From SG8-41 sp035574195 (GTDB lineage Bacteria; Pseudomonadota; Gammaproteobacteria; Burkholderiales; SG8-41), in NCBI GenBank assembly GCA_035574195.1, contig DATLZE010000082.1, positions 1 to 61,606 of the forward strand: DNA of 61,606 nucleotides, read 5' to 3'. The notes under the pieces are model-generated. The model was not told where the DNA came from. It saw only the letters and a list, made by a program, of their open reading frames with translations, and searched no databases. Shown here piece after piece: positions 1-8,267 of the stretch. A program made the translations under genes and the position numbers. How positions within the stretch are numbered: the first letter of the stretch is position 1; every line of letters begins with the position of its first letter.

Positions 1-501
1 AAGCGCCGCTGGGAGCGGGACAACCGCCGCTTCATCCGCGAGCACCGGCTGGAGGCCGGACCCGAAGCCCAGCGCCGCGTGCAGACCGAAAAGCTGCTCT
101 CTCGCATCCGCGACTGGGTGGGCGCCCTCGACCCGGAGCAGGAAGGCCGCCTCGCGGCGATGGCCGATGCCCTGCCGCTCATCGCGCGCCTGCGCCACGA
201 GGACCGGTTGCGACGCCAGCGCGAATTTCTCGATCTGATGGCGCAGCGCGACGATCCGGCGCGCTTCCGGGGCAGGCTCAGGCGCTGGCTGCTCGACTGG
301 GAACAGGGGCGCGCACCCGAATACGCGCGCGCCTCCGAGGCGTGGTGGCGCGGGCACAGCGCCCTCTACGTCGCTGCCGACCGCATGCTCCGGCCCGCGC
401 AGCGCGCGACGGCCGCGCGCCGGCTCCAGGACTACGCCGAGGATTTCGCTCGCCTCGCGCGGCAGGGCGCGCAGACCCAGGCCGCCGCGGCGAGCCGCTG
501 A
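1..501 (+). CDS. DUF6279-like protein, 5' end missing
   Basis: This reading frame is open from the first base, so the gene begins upstream of the window; an internal GTG at 79 is probably not its start. The visible 166 residues are rich in Arg, Ala, Glu and Leu and look helical, with a Trp-containing stretch near the middle (RRWLLDWEQG). The pattern resembles the C-terminal half of DUF6279 lipoproteins, a proteobacterial family of unknown function, but the lipobox end cannot be seen. It ends in TGA, and 167 bases separate it from the aminotransferase gene. Family assignment is by recollection of sequence style and is moderately uncertain. Confidence 0.55.
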   Translation, partial: KRRWERDNRRFIREHRLEAGPEAQRRVQTEKLLSRIRDWVGALDPEQEGRLAAMADALPLIARLRHEDRLRRQREFLDLMAQRDDPARFRGRLRRWLLDWEQGRAPEYARASEAWWRGHSALYVAADRMLRPAQRATAARRLQDYAEDFARLARQGAQTQAAAASR

Positions 502-656
502 CCGGCCCTGTTTCTCGCCGCTCGTTTCTCGCCTCCCGTCGCCGGCGGCGAAGGAGGAAGGGGCGAGAGGCCGGCGTCGCCAGGTATTTTCAGGCGCTCG
601 TTCGCGCCCCGCACCGCCTCACGCCCGGCGTCTCCGTGCGGGCTCCTGCCCGCTGC

Positions 657-662
657 TAAAAT
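657..662 (+). promoter_or_regulatory. -10 box TAAAAT of a probable leaderless mRNA
   Basis: TAAAAT is followed by six C residues and then the ATG of the aminotransferase gene. Transcription starting about seven bases after a -10 box would begin at the start codon itself. No Shine-Dalgarno sequence is present. The same spacing occurs at four other genes in this window. No clear -35 box was found. Confidence 0.5.
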
Positions 663-668
663 CCCCCC

Positions 669-1826
669 ATGTCCCGCTTTCCCGGCCGCATCGCGTCCAA
701 GCTGCCGAACGTCGGCACCACGATCTTCACGGTGATGTCGCGCCTCGCGCAGGAGCACAACGCGATCAACCTCTCGCAGGGCTTCCCGGATTTCGACTGC
801 GCGAAGGAGCTGCGCGATCTGGTCGCCCGCTACATCAACGCGGGGCTCAACCAGTACCCGCCGATGGCCGGGGTGATGCGGCTGCGCGAGCGCATCGCCG
901 AGAAGGTCGAGGCGCTCTACGGGGCGCACTACGATCCCGAGCACGAGGTGACGGTGGTGCCCGGCGCGACCTACGGCATCTTCACCGCGCTCGCCGCCTT
1001 CGTCCGCCCGGGCGACGAGGTGATTCTCTTCGAGCCCGCCTACGACAGCTACGCGCCTTCGGTCGAGGTGAACGGCGGCGTGCCGGTGTACGTGCGCCTG
1101 CGCTATCCGGACTACGCCATAGACTGGCAGGAGGTCGCCCGCGCGATCACACCGCGCACGCGCATGATCGTCGTCAACACGCCGAACAACCCCACGGCGA
1201 GCGTGTTCTCGGGCGAGGACATGCGCCTGCTGGAAGGGCTCCTGCGCGGCACCGACATCGTGGTGGTGAGCGACGAGGTCTACGAACACATCGTCTTCGA
1301 CGGGCACCTGCACCAGAGCGTGGCGCGCTTCCCCGGCCTGGCCGAGCGCAGCTTCGTGGTGTCCTCCTTCGGCAAGACCTACCACGTCACCGGCTGGAAG
1401 ATGGGCTACGTGCTCGCGCCGCGCGAGCTCACGGCGGAGTTCCGCAAGGTACACCAGTTCAACGTGTTCGTCACCAACGGCCCGCTCCAGTACGCGCTCG
1501 CCGATTACATGGAAAACCGCGACGCCTATCTCTCGCTCGCCGCCTTCTACCAGAGGAAGCGCGACCTCTTCCTCGAAGGCGTCAGGGCCTCGCGCTTCCG
1601 GCCGCTCGCCTCGCGCGGTACCTTCTTCCAGAACCTCGCCTACGACGCGGTGAGCGAGGAACGCGACACCGATCTCGCGGTGCGGCTCACCAAGGAGTAC
1701 GGGATCGCCTCGATCCCGATCTCCGTCTTCTACCGCGAGCCACCGCCGCACCGGGTGCTGCGCTTCTGCTTCGCGAAGTCTGACGAGACGCTCCGGCGCG
1801 GAGCGGAGATCCTCTGCAAAATCTGA
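669..1826 (+). CDS. Methionine aminotransferase-like PLP enzyme (class I/II)
   Basis: This 385-residue fold-type I aminotransferase most resembles the YbdL/methionine aminotransferase group, which transaminates methionine or aromatic amino acids in the cytosol. The PLP lysine is K236 in SSFGKTYHVTGWK, a hallmark of that group; N174 of NTPNNPT and D202/Y205 of SDEVYEH contact the cofactor in relatives. The length is normal for the family. It stands alone: the gene before it is unrelated and 675 bases follow before the next one. It is probably translated from a leaderless transcript, since the only upstream signal is a -10-like box six bases before the ATG. The exact amino acid substrate is inferred from family resemblance. 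Confidence 0.85.
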   Translation: MSRFPGRIASKLPNVGTTIFTVMSRLAQEHNAINLSQGFPDFDCAKELRDLVARYINAGLNQYPPMAGVMRLRERIAEKVEALYGAHYDPEHEVTVVPGATYGIFTALAAFVRPGDEVILFEPAYDSYAPSVEVNGGVPVYVRLRYPDYAIDWQEVARAITPRTRMIVVNTPNNPTASVFSGEDMRLLEGLLRGTDIVVVSDEVYEHIVFDGHLHQSVARFPGLAERSFVVSSFGKTYHVTGWKMGYVLAPRELTAEFRKVHQFNVFVTNGPLQYALADYMENRDAYLSLAAFYQRKRDLFLEGVRASRFRPLASRGTFFQNLAYDAVSEERDTDLAVRLTKEYGIASIPISVFYREPPPHRVLRFCFAKSDETLRRGAEILCKI

Positions 1827-2501
1827 ACCGGACCGCCGAGGAACGCCGGTACGATCGAAGGCGAGAAGCATCGGCCACGGGGCGCATCGAGAACCACGGA
1901 GAAAATCAAAGCGCAGGTCACGGAAGCGCGCGGATGAGCGCCGGGGGCGCCGGCGGCAAGCGTTTCGCACTTCACGCTTCGCGCCGCGTGGCTTTCCGAT
2001 CCAGTTCTGGCGGGCGGCATTGCCGCCGATCAGGGCCCCGGAGAGGTCGCGCGGCGTTTGCGCGCGGCCCCCGGCGAGCGGGATGCGGCCGGCCATGAGC
2101 TCCACCGGATGGCGCAGGGCGCGCCGGCGGCGCCGCGCTTCCTGCCTGAAGCAGCCCTCGACCGGCTCGAGGACCTCGCGCCGCAGCGCGGCGATGCAGG
2201 CCGCGGAACGGTCGCTTCCGTCCCCGCCGATGGGATAGAGATCGCGACCCGCAGGTGTTTTTCCACCCCGCCGTGCGGGCCCGCGCGAGCCACGCCCCCC
2301 TCGCTCAACCGGGCATGCCGGCAAAGGAAGGCATGATCTCCGTTCCCCGTGCGTCGCAGGAGGGGTCGGGCGGCTCGCAGTGCAACCCTTTTGATCGAGC
2401 GCCCGCCTCTGATCTATCATAGGTGCGCCCGGCGCCGGGCCGAGAGGCAACGACAACAGCGAGGGGGGAACGGCGGCGCGGGGCAGTCACAGGAGGAGAC
2501 C
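1827..2501. other. Intergenic region with one candidate promoter
   Basis: No convincing gene lies in these 675 bases; the open frames here have no recognisable protein character and start far from any ribosome binding site. The only supported element is a sigma-70-like promoter at 2391-2420 serving the molybdenum hydroxylase pair. Confidence 0.5.
2391..2420 (+). promoter_or_regulatory. Candidate sigma-70 promoter for molybdenum hydroxylase pair A
   Basis: TTGATC (2391-2396) and TATCAT (2415-2420) are separated by 18 bases. The start codon of the small subunit gene follows about 80 bases downstream and has its own AGGAGGAG ribosome binding site. The hexamers match the consensus at four and five of six positions. 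Prediction by eye only. Confidence 0.45.
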
Positions 2502-2969
2502 ATGCCCCAGGCTTATTCGCTGCGGGTGAACGGCGCCGCGCGCAGCGTGAGCGTCGAGCCCGACACCCCTCTGCTCTACATCCTGCGCAACGACTTCGGA
2601 CTGAACGGCCCGCGCTACGGCTGCGGGCTCTCGCAATGCGGGGCCTGCACCGTCCTGATCGAGGGCAGGCCGGTGCGCTCGTGCGCGATCCCGGTCTCGG
2701 CGATCGGAGACAAGGCCGTGCTGACCCTCGAGGGGCTCGGCTCCGGCGGGCAGCTCCATCCGCTCCAGAAAGCATTCATCGAGGAGCAGGCGGCGCAGTG
2801 CGGCTACTGCACGAACGGCATGATCATGAGCGCCAAGGCGCTCCTCGACCGCAATCCGAAACCGACCGAGGCGCAGATCAGGAAGGCGCTCGCCGCCAAC
2901 CTCTGCCGCTGCGGGACCCACAACCGCATCGTACGGGCCGTGCAACGTGCGGCGAAGGAGGCCGTATGA
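2502..2969 (+). CDS. (2Fe-2S)-binding small subunit of molybdenum hydroxylase (pair A)
   Basis: This 155-residue subunit passes electrons from a molybdopterin enzyme through two [2Fe-2S] clusters. The N-terminal plant-ferredoxin-like cluster is marked by CGLSQCGAC with a further Cys in RSC; the C-terminal helical cluster by QCGYC and NLCRCG. I chose the ATG at 2502 because AGGAGGAG lies just upstream and the length matches the family; longer frames add only low-complexity residues. It overlaps the large subunit gene by four bases (ATGA), so the two are translationally coupled. There is no FAD subunit, as in isoquinoline 1-oxidoreductase and nicotinate dehydrogenase types, so electrons probably go to a cytochrome. 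The substrate is unknown. Confidence 0.9.
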   Translation: MPQAYSLRVNGAARSVSVEPDTPLLYILRNDFGLNGPRYGCGLSQCGACTVLIEGRPVRSCAIPVSAIGDKAVLTLEGLGSGGQLHPLQKAFIEEQAAQCGYCTNGMIMSAKALLDRNPKPTEAQIRKALAANLCRCGTHNRIVRAVQRAAKEAV

Positions 2970-5200
2970 AGCGCCGCGAATTTCTCAAGAGCGCCGGCGC
3001 CTTGGTCGTCGGCTTCAGCTGGAGCGTACCAGGGGTGCTCGCGCAGCAGGCGACGCTGCCGCGGCTGCCCGGCAGCCTCAACACCAACCGCATGCTCGAC
3101 GCGTGGCTGAGAATCGGTACCGACGGCAAAGTGACCATCTTCACCGGCAAGTGCGAGCTGGGCCAGGGCATCCTCACCGCCCTCGCGCAGATCGCGGCCG
3201 ATGAGCTCGACGTCGCCTACGAGCGCATCGAGATCGTCTCCGCCGACACCTCCCGCACGCCCGACGAGGGTGTGACCGCGGGAAGCCTGTCGGTCGAGAA
3301 CAGCGGCACGGCGCTGCGCTACGCCTGTGCGGAAGCGCGCCAGATCCTGCTGGCGGCCGCCGCGGCGAGGCTCGGCGTCGCGCCCGAGCGGCTGACGGTC
3401 GCCGACGGCGTGATCTCGGATGGCGCGAGAAAGCTCACCTACGCGGAACTCGCGCGCGAGGCGAGCTTGCGGCGCGAGGCGACGGCGCGCGTCAAGCCCA
3501 AGCCGGCCGCACGGCACCAGGTGATCGGCAGGAGCGTGCCGCGCCGGGACATACCCGCCAAGGTGACGGGCGGGCCGGCCTACGTGCAGGACCTGCGCCT
3601 GCCCGGCATGGTGTTCGGGCGCGTGGTGCGCCCGCCCTCCTACCGTGCCGAGCTGCTCTCCTTCGACGAGGCGGCGGTGCGCGCACTGCCGGGGGTGGTC
3701 GCGGTGGTGCGCGACGGCAACTTCTTGGGCGTCGCGGCCGAGCGCGAGGAACAGGCGATCCGCGCCGCGCAGGCGCTGCGCGCCTCGGCGAAATGGCGCG
3801 AGCCCGCGGACCTGCCGCCCCCGCCGCCGGCGCTCTACGAGCACCTGCAGAGCATGCGCGCGCAGGAGAAGGTGGTGAGCGAGAAGGCGCCCGCGGCGCC
3901 CGCCGGCGGAAGGATCACCACGCTCGAGGCGACTTACACGCGCCCGTTCCAGTCGCACGGCTCGATCGGCCCCTCGTGCGCGGTGGCGCAGTACCGCGAC
4001 GGAAAGTACACCGTCTGGACCCACAGCCAGGGCGTGTTCCCGCTGCGGCGCGACCTCGCCAGGGCGCTGCGCGTGCCGGAGGCCGCGATCACCTGCATCC
4101 ACGTCGAGGGCTCGGGCTGCTACGGGCACAACGGCGCGGACGACGTCGCGCTCGACGCGGCGCTCGTCGCGCGGGCGACCGGCGGCCGTCCGGTGAAGTT
4201 GCAGTGGATGCGCGAGGACGAGTTCGGCTGGGAGCCGTACGGATCGGCGATGGTGATGAAGCTGCGCGCGCGGCTCGACGCCGACGGGCGCATCGTGGAC
4301 TGGCGGCACGACGTCTGGAGCCACCCCCATTCCACGCGCCCGACCGCAGGCGGCGGCGGGAATCTCCTCGCCGGCTGGCATCTCGCCGATCCGGTTCCCT
4401 CGCAGATGGTCGTGAAGCGGCCGCCCGCCCCGCCCAATCAGGCCGAGCGCAACGCGGTGCCGCTCTACGACTTTCCGGGCCAGCGGATCGTGCTGCACTA
4501 CATCAACGACATGCCGATCCGCACCTCGGCGCTGCGCACGCTCGGGGCGTATGCCAACGTGTTCGCGCTCGAATCGTTCATGGACGAAGCGGCGGCCGCG
4601 GCCGGCGCCGACCCGGTGGAATTCCGGCTGCGCCACATGAAGGACCCGCGGGCGCGCGCAGTGATCGAGCTGTGCGCGGACAAAGCGGGCTGGAAGCCGG
4701 GCGCCCGGGGCGACGGCACGCGCGGCCGCGGATTCGGGTTCGCGCAGTACAAGAACAGCGCCTGCTACGTCGCGGTCGCGGCGGATGTCGCGGTGGACCG
4801 CCGCACCGGCAAGGTGCGCGTCGTGCGCGCGGTCTCGGCGGTGGATTCAGGGCTCGTCATCAATCCGGACGGGCTCGTCAACCAGATCGAGGGCGGCATC
4901 ATTCAGTCGGCGAGCTGGACGCTCAAGGAAGCGGTCGCCTTCGACCGCAGCCGCATCACCACCCGCTCGTGGGCGGACTATCCCATCCTCACCTTCCCGG
5001 AAGTCCCGGAAGTGCAGGTGCACATCATCAACCGTCCCGAAGAGCCCCCGCTCGGCGCAGGCGAAGGCTCGCAGGGGCCGACGGTGGCGGCGATCGCCAA
5101 CGCGATCGCGCACGCGACCGGCGTGCGGCTGAGGGAGCTGCCGTTCACCCCGCAGCGCCTCAAGGCGGCGCTCGCCGCCGCGCCGGCGCAGGCCGCCTGA
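2966..5200 (+). CDS. Molybdopterin-binding large subunit, xanthine dehydrogenase family, Tat leader (pair A)
   Basis: This 744-residue protein is the catalytic partner of the preceding subunit and carries the molybdenum cofactor. The N-terminus MKRREFLKSAGALVVGFSW is a twin-arginine leader, implying export of the folded complex to the periplasm. The GQGILTALAQI region near residue 70, the central GCYGHNGADD segment and a C-terminal GAGEGSQGP with the presumed catalytic Glu near residue 700 mark the family. It is shorter than classical XDH because it has no FeS or FAD domains. The start overlaps the small subunit stop (ATGA). It closely resembles the large subunit at 53180-55315, which lacks the leader. 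It could hydroxylate an N-heterocycle or oxidise an aldehyde; the sequence does not say which. Confidence 0.9.
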   Translation: MKRREFLKSAGALVVGFSWSVPGVLAQQATLPRLPGSLNTNRMLDAWLRIGTDGKVTIFTGKCELGQGILTALAQIAADELDVAYERIEIVSADTSRTPDEGVTAGSLSVENSGTALRYACAEARQILLAAAAARLGVAPERLTVADGVISDGARKLTYAELAREASLRREATARVKPKPAARHQVIGRSVPRRDIPAKVTGGPAYVQDLRLPGMVFGRVVRPPSYRAELLSFDEAAVRALPGVVAVVRDGNFLGVAAEREEQAIRAAQALRASAKWREPADLPPPPPALYEHLQSMRAQEKVVSEKAPAAPAGGRITTLEATYTRPFQSHGSIGPSCAVAQYRDGKYTVWTHSQGVFPLRRDLARALRVPEAAITCIHVEGSGCYGHNGADDVALDAALVARATGGRPVKLQWMREDEFGWEPYGSAMVMKLRARLDADGRIVDWRHDVWSHPHSTRPTAGGGGNLLAGWHLADPVPSQMVVKRPPAPPNQAERNAVPLYDFPGQRIVLHYINDMPIRTSALRTLGAYANVFALESFMDEAAAAAGADPVEFRLRHMKDPRARAVIELCADKAGWKPGARGDGTRGRGFGFAQYKNSACYVAVAADVAVDRRTGKVRVVRAVSAVDSGLVINPDGLVNQIEGGIIQSASWTLKEAVAFDRSRITTRSWADYPILTFPEVPEVQVHIINRPEEPPLGAGEGSQGPTVAAIANAIAHATGVRLRELPFTPQRLKAALAAAPAQAA

Positions 5201-5208
5201 GCTGCGGC

Positions 5209-5264
5209 GTGGCGCAGTGACGCGATAGCGGGTCCCCGGCTCGGTCACCGCGTCATTGCGCCAC
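5209..5264. repeat. Long imperfect inverted repeat after pair A
   Basis: GTGGCGCAGTGACGCG (5209-5224) pairs with CGCGTCATTGCGCCAC (5249-5264) with one mismatch and a 24-base loop. It lies nine bases after the large subunit stop. There is no U-tract, so it is either a 3' stabilising hairpin or the product of two oppositely oriented 8-base repeat units. Confidence 0.6.
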
Positions 5265-5282
5265 CGCGCCACTCGTCACGAC
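5244..5282 (+). repeat. Degenerate 8-base tandem array, locus 1
   Basis: Successive units read GTCACCGC, GTCATTGC, GCCACCGC, GCCACTC and GTCACGAC. It lies between pair A and the SDR gene. The same unit recurs in four other intergenic regions of the window (7130, 8200, 12983, 29248). Confidence 0.6.
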
Positions 5283-5304
5283 CCACAGCCCCGCCCGTCA
5301 CCTC

Positions 5305-6036
5305 ATGGCACAGACCGAAACCGCGGTCATCGTCGGTGCCGGCCCGGGGCTGGGCGCAGCGCTCGCGCGCCGCTTCGCGCGCGCCGAGATGAACGTGGTG
5401 ATGGCGGCGCGCAATCCCGCGCGCATCGAGGCGCTCGCCTGCGAGTACAGCGGCATCCAGCACCGCTGCATCGCCGCGCAGTGCGACGCGACGCGCGAGC
5501 AGGACGTCGAGCGCCTCTTCGCGCAGGTGGCGCAGGAGTTCGGCGTGGCGCAGCTCGTGGTCTACAACGCCGGGGTCTTCGTGCGCAAGGGCGTCCTGGA
5601 TACCACCGCAGAGGAGTTCGAGCGCTGCTGGCGCGCGCTGTGCTTCGGCGGCTTTCTCGTGGCGCGCGAGGCGGTGCGCGCGATGCTCGGGGCGAGGGCC
5701 GGAAGCCGCCACCGCGGCACGCTCGTGTTCACCGGCGCGACCGCCTCGCTGCGCGGGAGCGCGCAGTTCCAAAATCTCGCGGTCGGAAAATTCGGGCTGC
5801 GGGCGCTCGCCCAGAGCCTGGCACGCGAGTTCCAGCCGCAGGGCATCCACGTCGCGCACGTCGTCATTGACGGCCAGATCGAGAGCGCGCTCCCGGGCCG
5901 CAGCGCCGCCGAGCGGGGGGCGGACGCCGTGCTCTCGCCCGAGGCGGTCGCGGAGAGCTACTACCAGCTCCACCGCCAGCCACCGAGCGCCTGGACGCTC
6001 GAGCTCGACCTCAGGCCCTACGTGGAGAAGTTCTGA
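5305..6036 (+). CDS. Short-chain dehydrogenase-like protein lacking the catalytic Tyr
   Basis: A 243-residue Rossmann protein with the SDR cofactor motif VGAGPGLGAAL near residue 12 and NAG at about residue 89. The usual YxxxK is absent: the Lys is kept in LAVGKFGLRALAQS but Leu stands where Tyr should be. The following AREFQPQGIHVAHVVIDGQI is typical of a known SDR subgroup that shares this change, so the substitution is probably ancestral. It may bind NAD(P) without acting as an ordinary alcohol dehydrogenase. The start is ATG 5305, with a weak upstream ribosome binding site. It follows pair A after about 100 bases and may be cotranscribed. Substrate unknown. Confidence 0.8.
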   Translation: MAQTETAVIVGAGPGLGAALARRFARAEMNVVMAARNPARIEALACEYSGIQHRCIAAQCDATREQDVERLFAQVAQEFGVAQLVVYNAGVFVRKGVLDTTAEEFERCWRALCFGGFLVAREAVRAMLGARAGSRHRGTLVFTGATASLRGSAQFQNLAVGKFGLRALAQSLAREFQPQGIHVAHVVIDGQIESALPGRSAAERGADAVLSPEAVAESYYQLHRQPPSAWTLELDLRPYVEKF

Positions 6037-6109
6037 CGAGCCAACGGGCGGCGAGATGGCGGCGTCTCCGATTCCGGCTCATCGCCAGCGAGGCGAGAGA
6101 GATACTTTC

Positions 6110-6355
6110 ATGAACGCCCTGTCATTGCTGGTATTGGGCGCGCTGATGTCGCCCGGCACGGCCACCTGGGCCAAGGACTACACTCGGCGCGAATGCCCGG
6201 TGATCGGCAACAGCCGCTCGATGATCTACCATACGCCCGCGAGCGACTCCTACCGCCGGCTGCTCCAGGCGAACCGCCGGGGCGAAGACCACCGGGTCTG
6301 CTTCCGGAGCGAGAAGGAGGCGCGCGCCGCGGGCTATCGCAAGTCGAGAAAATAG
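6110..6355 (+). CDS. Small secreted sunset-domain-like protein
   Basis: An 81-residue protein with an N-terminal signal peptide (MNALSLLVLGALMSPGTATWA) followed by a short domain: CPVIGNSRSMIYHTP, then a Tyr-rich middle, CFRSEKEARAAGYRKS at the end. This arrangement (CxIxGN...IYH...C/F..EeeAxxAGYR) matches the sunset domain, found in secreted nuclease-like and surface proteins and of unclear function. The start at 6110 gives a complete signal peptide; longer in-frame versions overlap the SDR gene. It sits between the SDR and the dienelactone hydrolase genes and is likely exported to the periplasm. Confidence 0.6.
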   Translation: MNALSLLVLGALMSPGTATWAKDYTRRECPVIGNSRSMIYHTPASDSYRRLLQANRRGEDHRVCFRSEKEARAAGYRKSRK

Positions 6356-6414
6356 CCGGCGCGGCGAGCGCAGCGGCAGGCAGTGCTCGTCATTCGCCGA
6401 AACGGGAGGAAACC

Positions 6415-7122
6415 ATGCCTGTGCGTTGGGACACGATCCAGGTGAACGGGCAGCCGATGCGGGTCTACATCGGCGTGCCGGACGGCGCGCCGCGGCGCGC
6501 GGGAATCCTCGTCGCGCAGCACGGCGCGGGCGTGGACGGGTTCGTGCAGGACGTCGTGAACCGGCTCTTCCGGCAGGGCTATGTCGCGGCCGCGCCCGAG
6601 CTCTATCACCGCCAGCCCCCCGACGTGAAGGACAACCTCGCGCGCATCGGCATGCTTCGCGACGAGGAGATCATCGCCGACATGAACGCCACGCTCGCCC
6701 ACCTGAAAAGCCTCGAGACCCCGGCCGTCGGCCCGATCGGGATCGTGGGCTTCTGCATGGGCGGGCGCGTCGCCTACCTCATGGCGGCGGCCTCGCGCGA
6801 AATCGGCGCCTGCGCCGTGTTCTACGGCGGCAACATCATGAAGGTGTGGGGCGCCCCGCCCACGCCCTTCGAGCGCACGAAGGACATCGCCTGCCCGTTG
6901 ATCGGCTTCTTCGGTGTGGAGGACACCAACCCCTCGCCCGAGGACGTGAAGAGAATCTCGGCCGAGCTCGCGCGCCTGGGAAAGGCGCACGAGTTCCACC
7001 TCTACGAGGGCGCCGGCCACGCGTTCCAGAATTTTCTCGACGCAGCGCGCTACCGCGCGCGCCCCGCGCGCGGCTCGTGGAGCGAGATGCTGGCGTTCTT
7101 CGCGCAGCACCTCGGGCCCTGA
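6415..7122 (+). CDS. Dienelactone hydrolase family protein
   Basis: A 235-residue alpha/beta hydrolase. The family triad is visible: nucleophile C114 in GFCMGG, D170 in VEDTNP and H202 in GAGHAF. The Cys nucleophile is typical of carboxymethylenebutenolidase, which opens dienelactones in chloroaromatic and catechol pathways. The ATG at 6415 has GGGAGGA seven bases upstream. Length is normal for the family. It is cytosolic, as no signal peptide is present. The context (SDR and Mo-hydroxylase upstream) fits aromatic or lactone breakdown but the real substrate cannot be told, since many family members act on other esters. Confidence 0.85.
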   Translation: MPVRWDTIQVNGQPMRVYIGVPDGAPRRAGILVAQHGAGVDGFVQDVVNRLFRQGYVAAAPELYHRQPPDVKDNLARIGMLRDEEIIADMNATLAHLKSLETPAVGPIGIVGFCMGGRVAYLMAAASREIGACAVFYGGNIMKVWGAPPTPFERTKDIACPLIGFFGVEDTNPSPEDVKRISAELARLGKAHEFHLYEGAGHAFQNFLDAARYRARPARGSWSEMLAFFAQHLGP

Positions 7123-7129
7123 GATGTCG

Positions 7130-7153
7130 CGAGCGACGAGATGACGCGGTGCC
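7130..7153 (-). repeat. Degenerate 8-base tandem array, locus 2
   Basis: On the minus strand the units read GGCACCGC, GTCATCTC and GTCGCTCG. It lies just after the dienelactone hydrolase stop. The units are weaker matches than at the other loci. Confidence 0.4.
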
Positions 7154-7224
7154 GGGCAGCGGCCGACAGCGGCGCCTGGCGAGGCGCCGCCCGCCTCATC
7201 GCATCGCCGCCCCGTCGCCGGCGC

Positions 7225-8001
7225 TCACAGAACGCCCGATAACCCTCCGTCCACGTTGATGCAGCTGCCGGTGACATAGCTCGCCGCGTCGGAGGCGAGG
7301 AAGGCGATCACGTTCGCCACTTCCTCCGCCTCGCCCACGCGCCCGAGCGGGATCGTCCTGCCGGTCCGGGCGTAGTGCTCCTCCACCGTGATGCCGAGCC
7401 GCGCGGCGCGCCGCTCCTGCTGCTTCGACTTGATCTTGCCCACCGCCACCGCGTTCACCAGGATGTTGAACGGAGCGAGCTCCTTGGACAGCGCCTTGGT
7501 GAGCGCGAGCCCCGCGGCGCGCGAGATGGTGGTCGGGAAGCCCCCCGCGAAGGGCTGCTTCGCGCCCACCATGTTGAGGTTGATGATACGCCCGCCGCCC
7601 TGCTTCTTCATGTGGGGGATCGCGGCGCGCGCGGTGCGGATCTGCGCGAAGAGCTTGATGTCGAGGTCGCGCTGCCAGGCTTCGTCCGTCACCGAATCGA
7701 AGGGCTCCTGCCCGGTTCCGCCCGCGTTGTTGACCACCGCGTCAACGCGCCCGTAGCGGTTCACCGTCTCGGCGATGAAGCGCGGCATGTCCTCGGCCTT
7801 CGCGGCGTCCGCCACCAGCGTCATCACCTGCGCCCCGGTCGCCTTGCGGATCTCCTCGGCCGCGCCCTCCAGCACGTCGGCGCGCCGCGCGCACAGCGCG
7901 AGCCGCGCGCCCTCCTGCGCGAAGCGAAAGGCGGTCGCCCGCCCGATGCCTTCGCTGCCGCCGGTGATCGCCACCACCTTTCCCGCCAGACCCAGCTCCA
8001 C
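7225..8001 (-). CDS. SDR family protein with substituted active-site Tyr and Lys
   Basis: A 258-residue SDR. I chose the GTG at 8001 because GGAGGG lies seven bases upstream and the protein then starts with ELGLAGKVVAITGG, directly at the Rossmann fold; the frame stays open much further but without protein-like sequence. The TGxxxGxG motif (TGGSEGIG) and NNAG are intact, as is the C-terminal VTGSCINVDGG typical of classical SDRs. The catalytic YxxxK is replaced by TTISR. A known SDR clade with PTxxSRAAG has this change, so it is likely functional but mechanistically unusual. It faces the D-hydroxyacid dehydrogenase gene head to head. Confidence 0.85.
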   Translation of the reverse strand: MELGLAGKVVAITGGSEGIGRATAFRFAQEGARLALCARRADVLEGAAEEIRKATGAQVMTLVADAAKAEDMPRFIAETVNRYGRVDAVVNNAGGTGQEPFDSVTDEAWQRDLDIKLFAQIRTARAAIPHMKKQGGGRIINLNMVGAKQPFAGGFPTTISRAAGLALTKALSKELAPFNILVNAVAVGKIKSKQQERRAARLGITVEEHYARTGRTIPLGRVGEAEEVANVIAFLASDAASYVTGSCINVDGGLSGVL

Positions 8002-8199
8002 TTTCGCCCTCCATTCACGATGAGGATGCGATTGTGACACAACCTGAGCGCGACGAAGCGAGGCAGCGATGGAGCTGCGGAGGCCGGTCGCGCGACGAGA
8101 ACGCCCGGCAAAACGACGATCCGGCTTCGCCCCTTCCGCTGCTGGGGGTGAGCGGCCCGGCTTTTCTCCCCTCCCCGTCCGAGGGGAAATCATTCCCTC

Positions 8200-8223
8200 G
8201 TCACCGCGCCACCGCGTCACCTC
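8200..8223 (+). repeat. Degenerate 8-base tandem array, locus 3
   Basis: Units GTCACCGC, GCCACCGC and GTCACCTC lie in the divergent intergenic region between the SDR (minus) and hydroxyacid dehydrogenase (plus) genes. Confidence 0.6.
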
Positions 8224-8255
8224 GCCCCTGCGCCGCACCTCGCCCGCCTCTCCGG

Positions 8256-8261
8256 TAGAAT
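8256..8261 (+). promoter_or_regulatory. -10 box TAGAAT of a probable leaderless mRNA
   Basis: TAGAAT is followed by six bases and the GTG start at 8268. No ribosome binding site is present. The arrangement matches those at 657, 12938, 50189 and 56871. Confidence 0.5.
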
Positions 8262-8267
8262 CGCGGC

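Noticed and set aside
432..2456. A 674-residue minus-strand frame across the aminotransferase gene
   Set aside because: Antisense shadow of the aminotransferase and the intergenic region, with no recognisable domain and no ribosome binding site.
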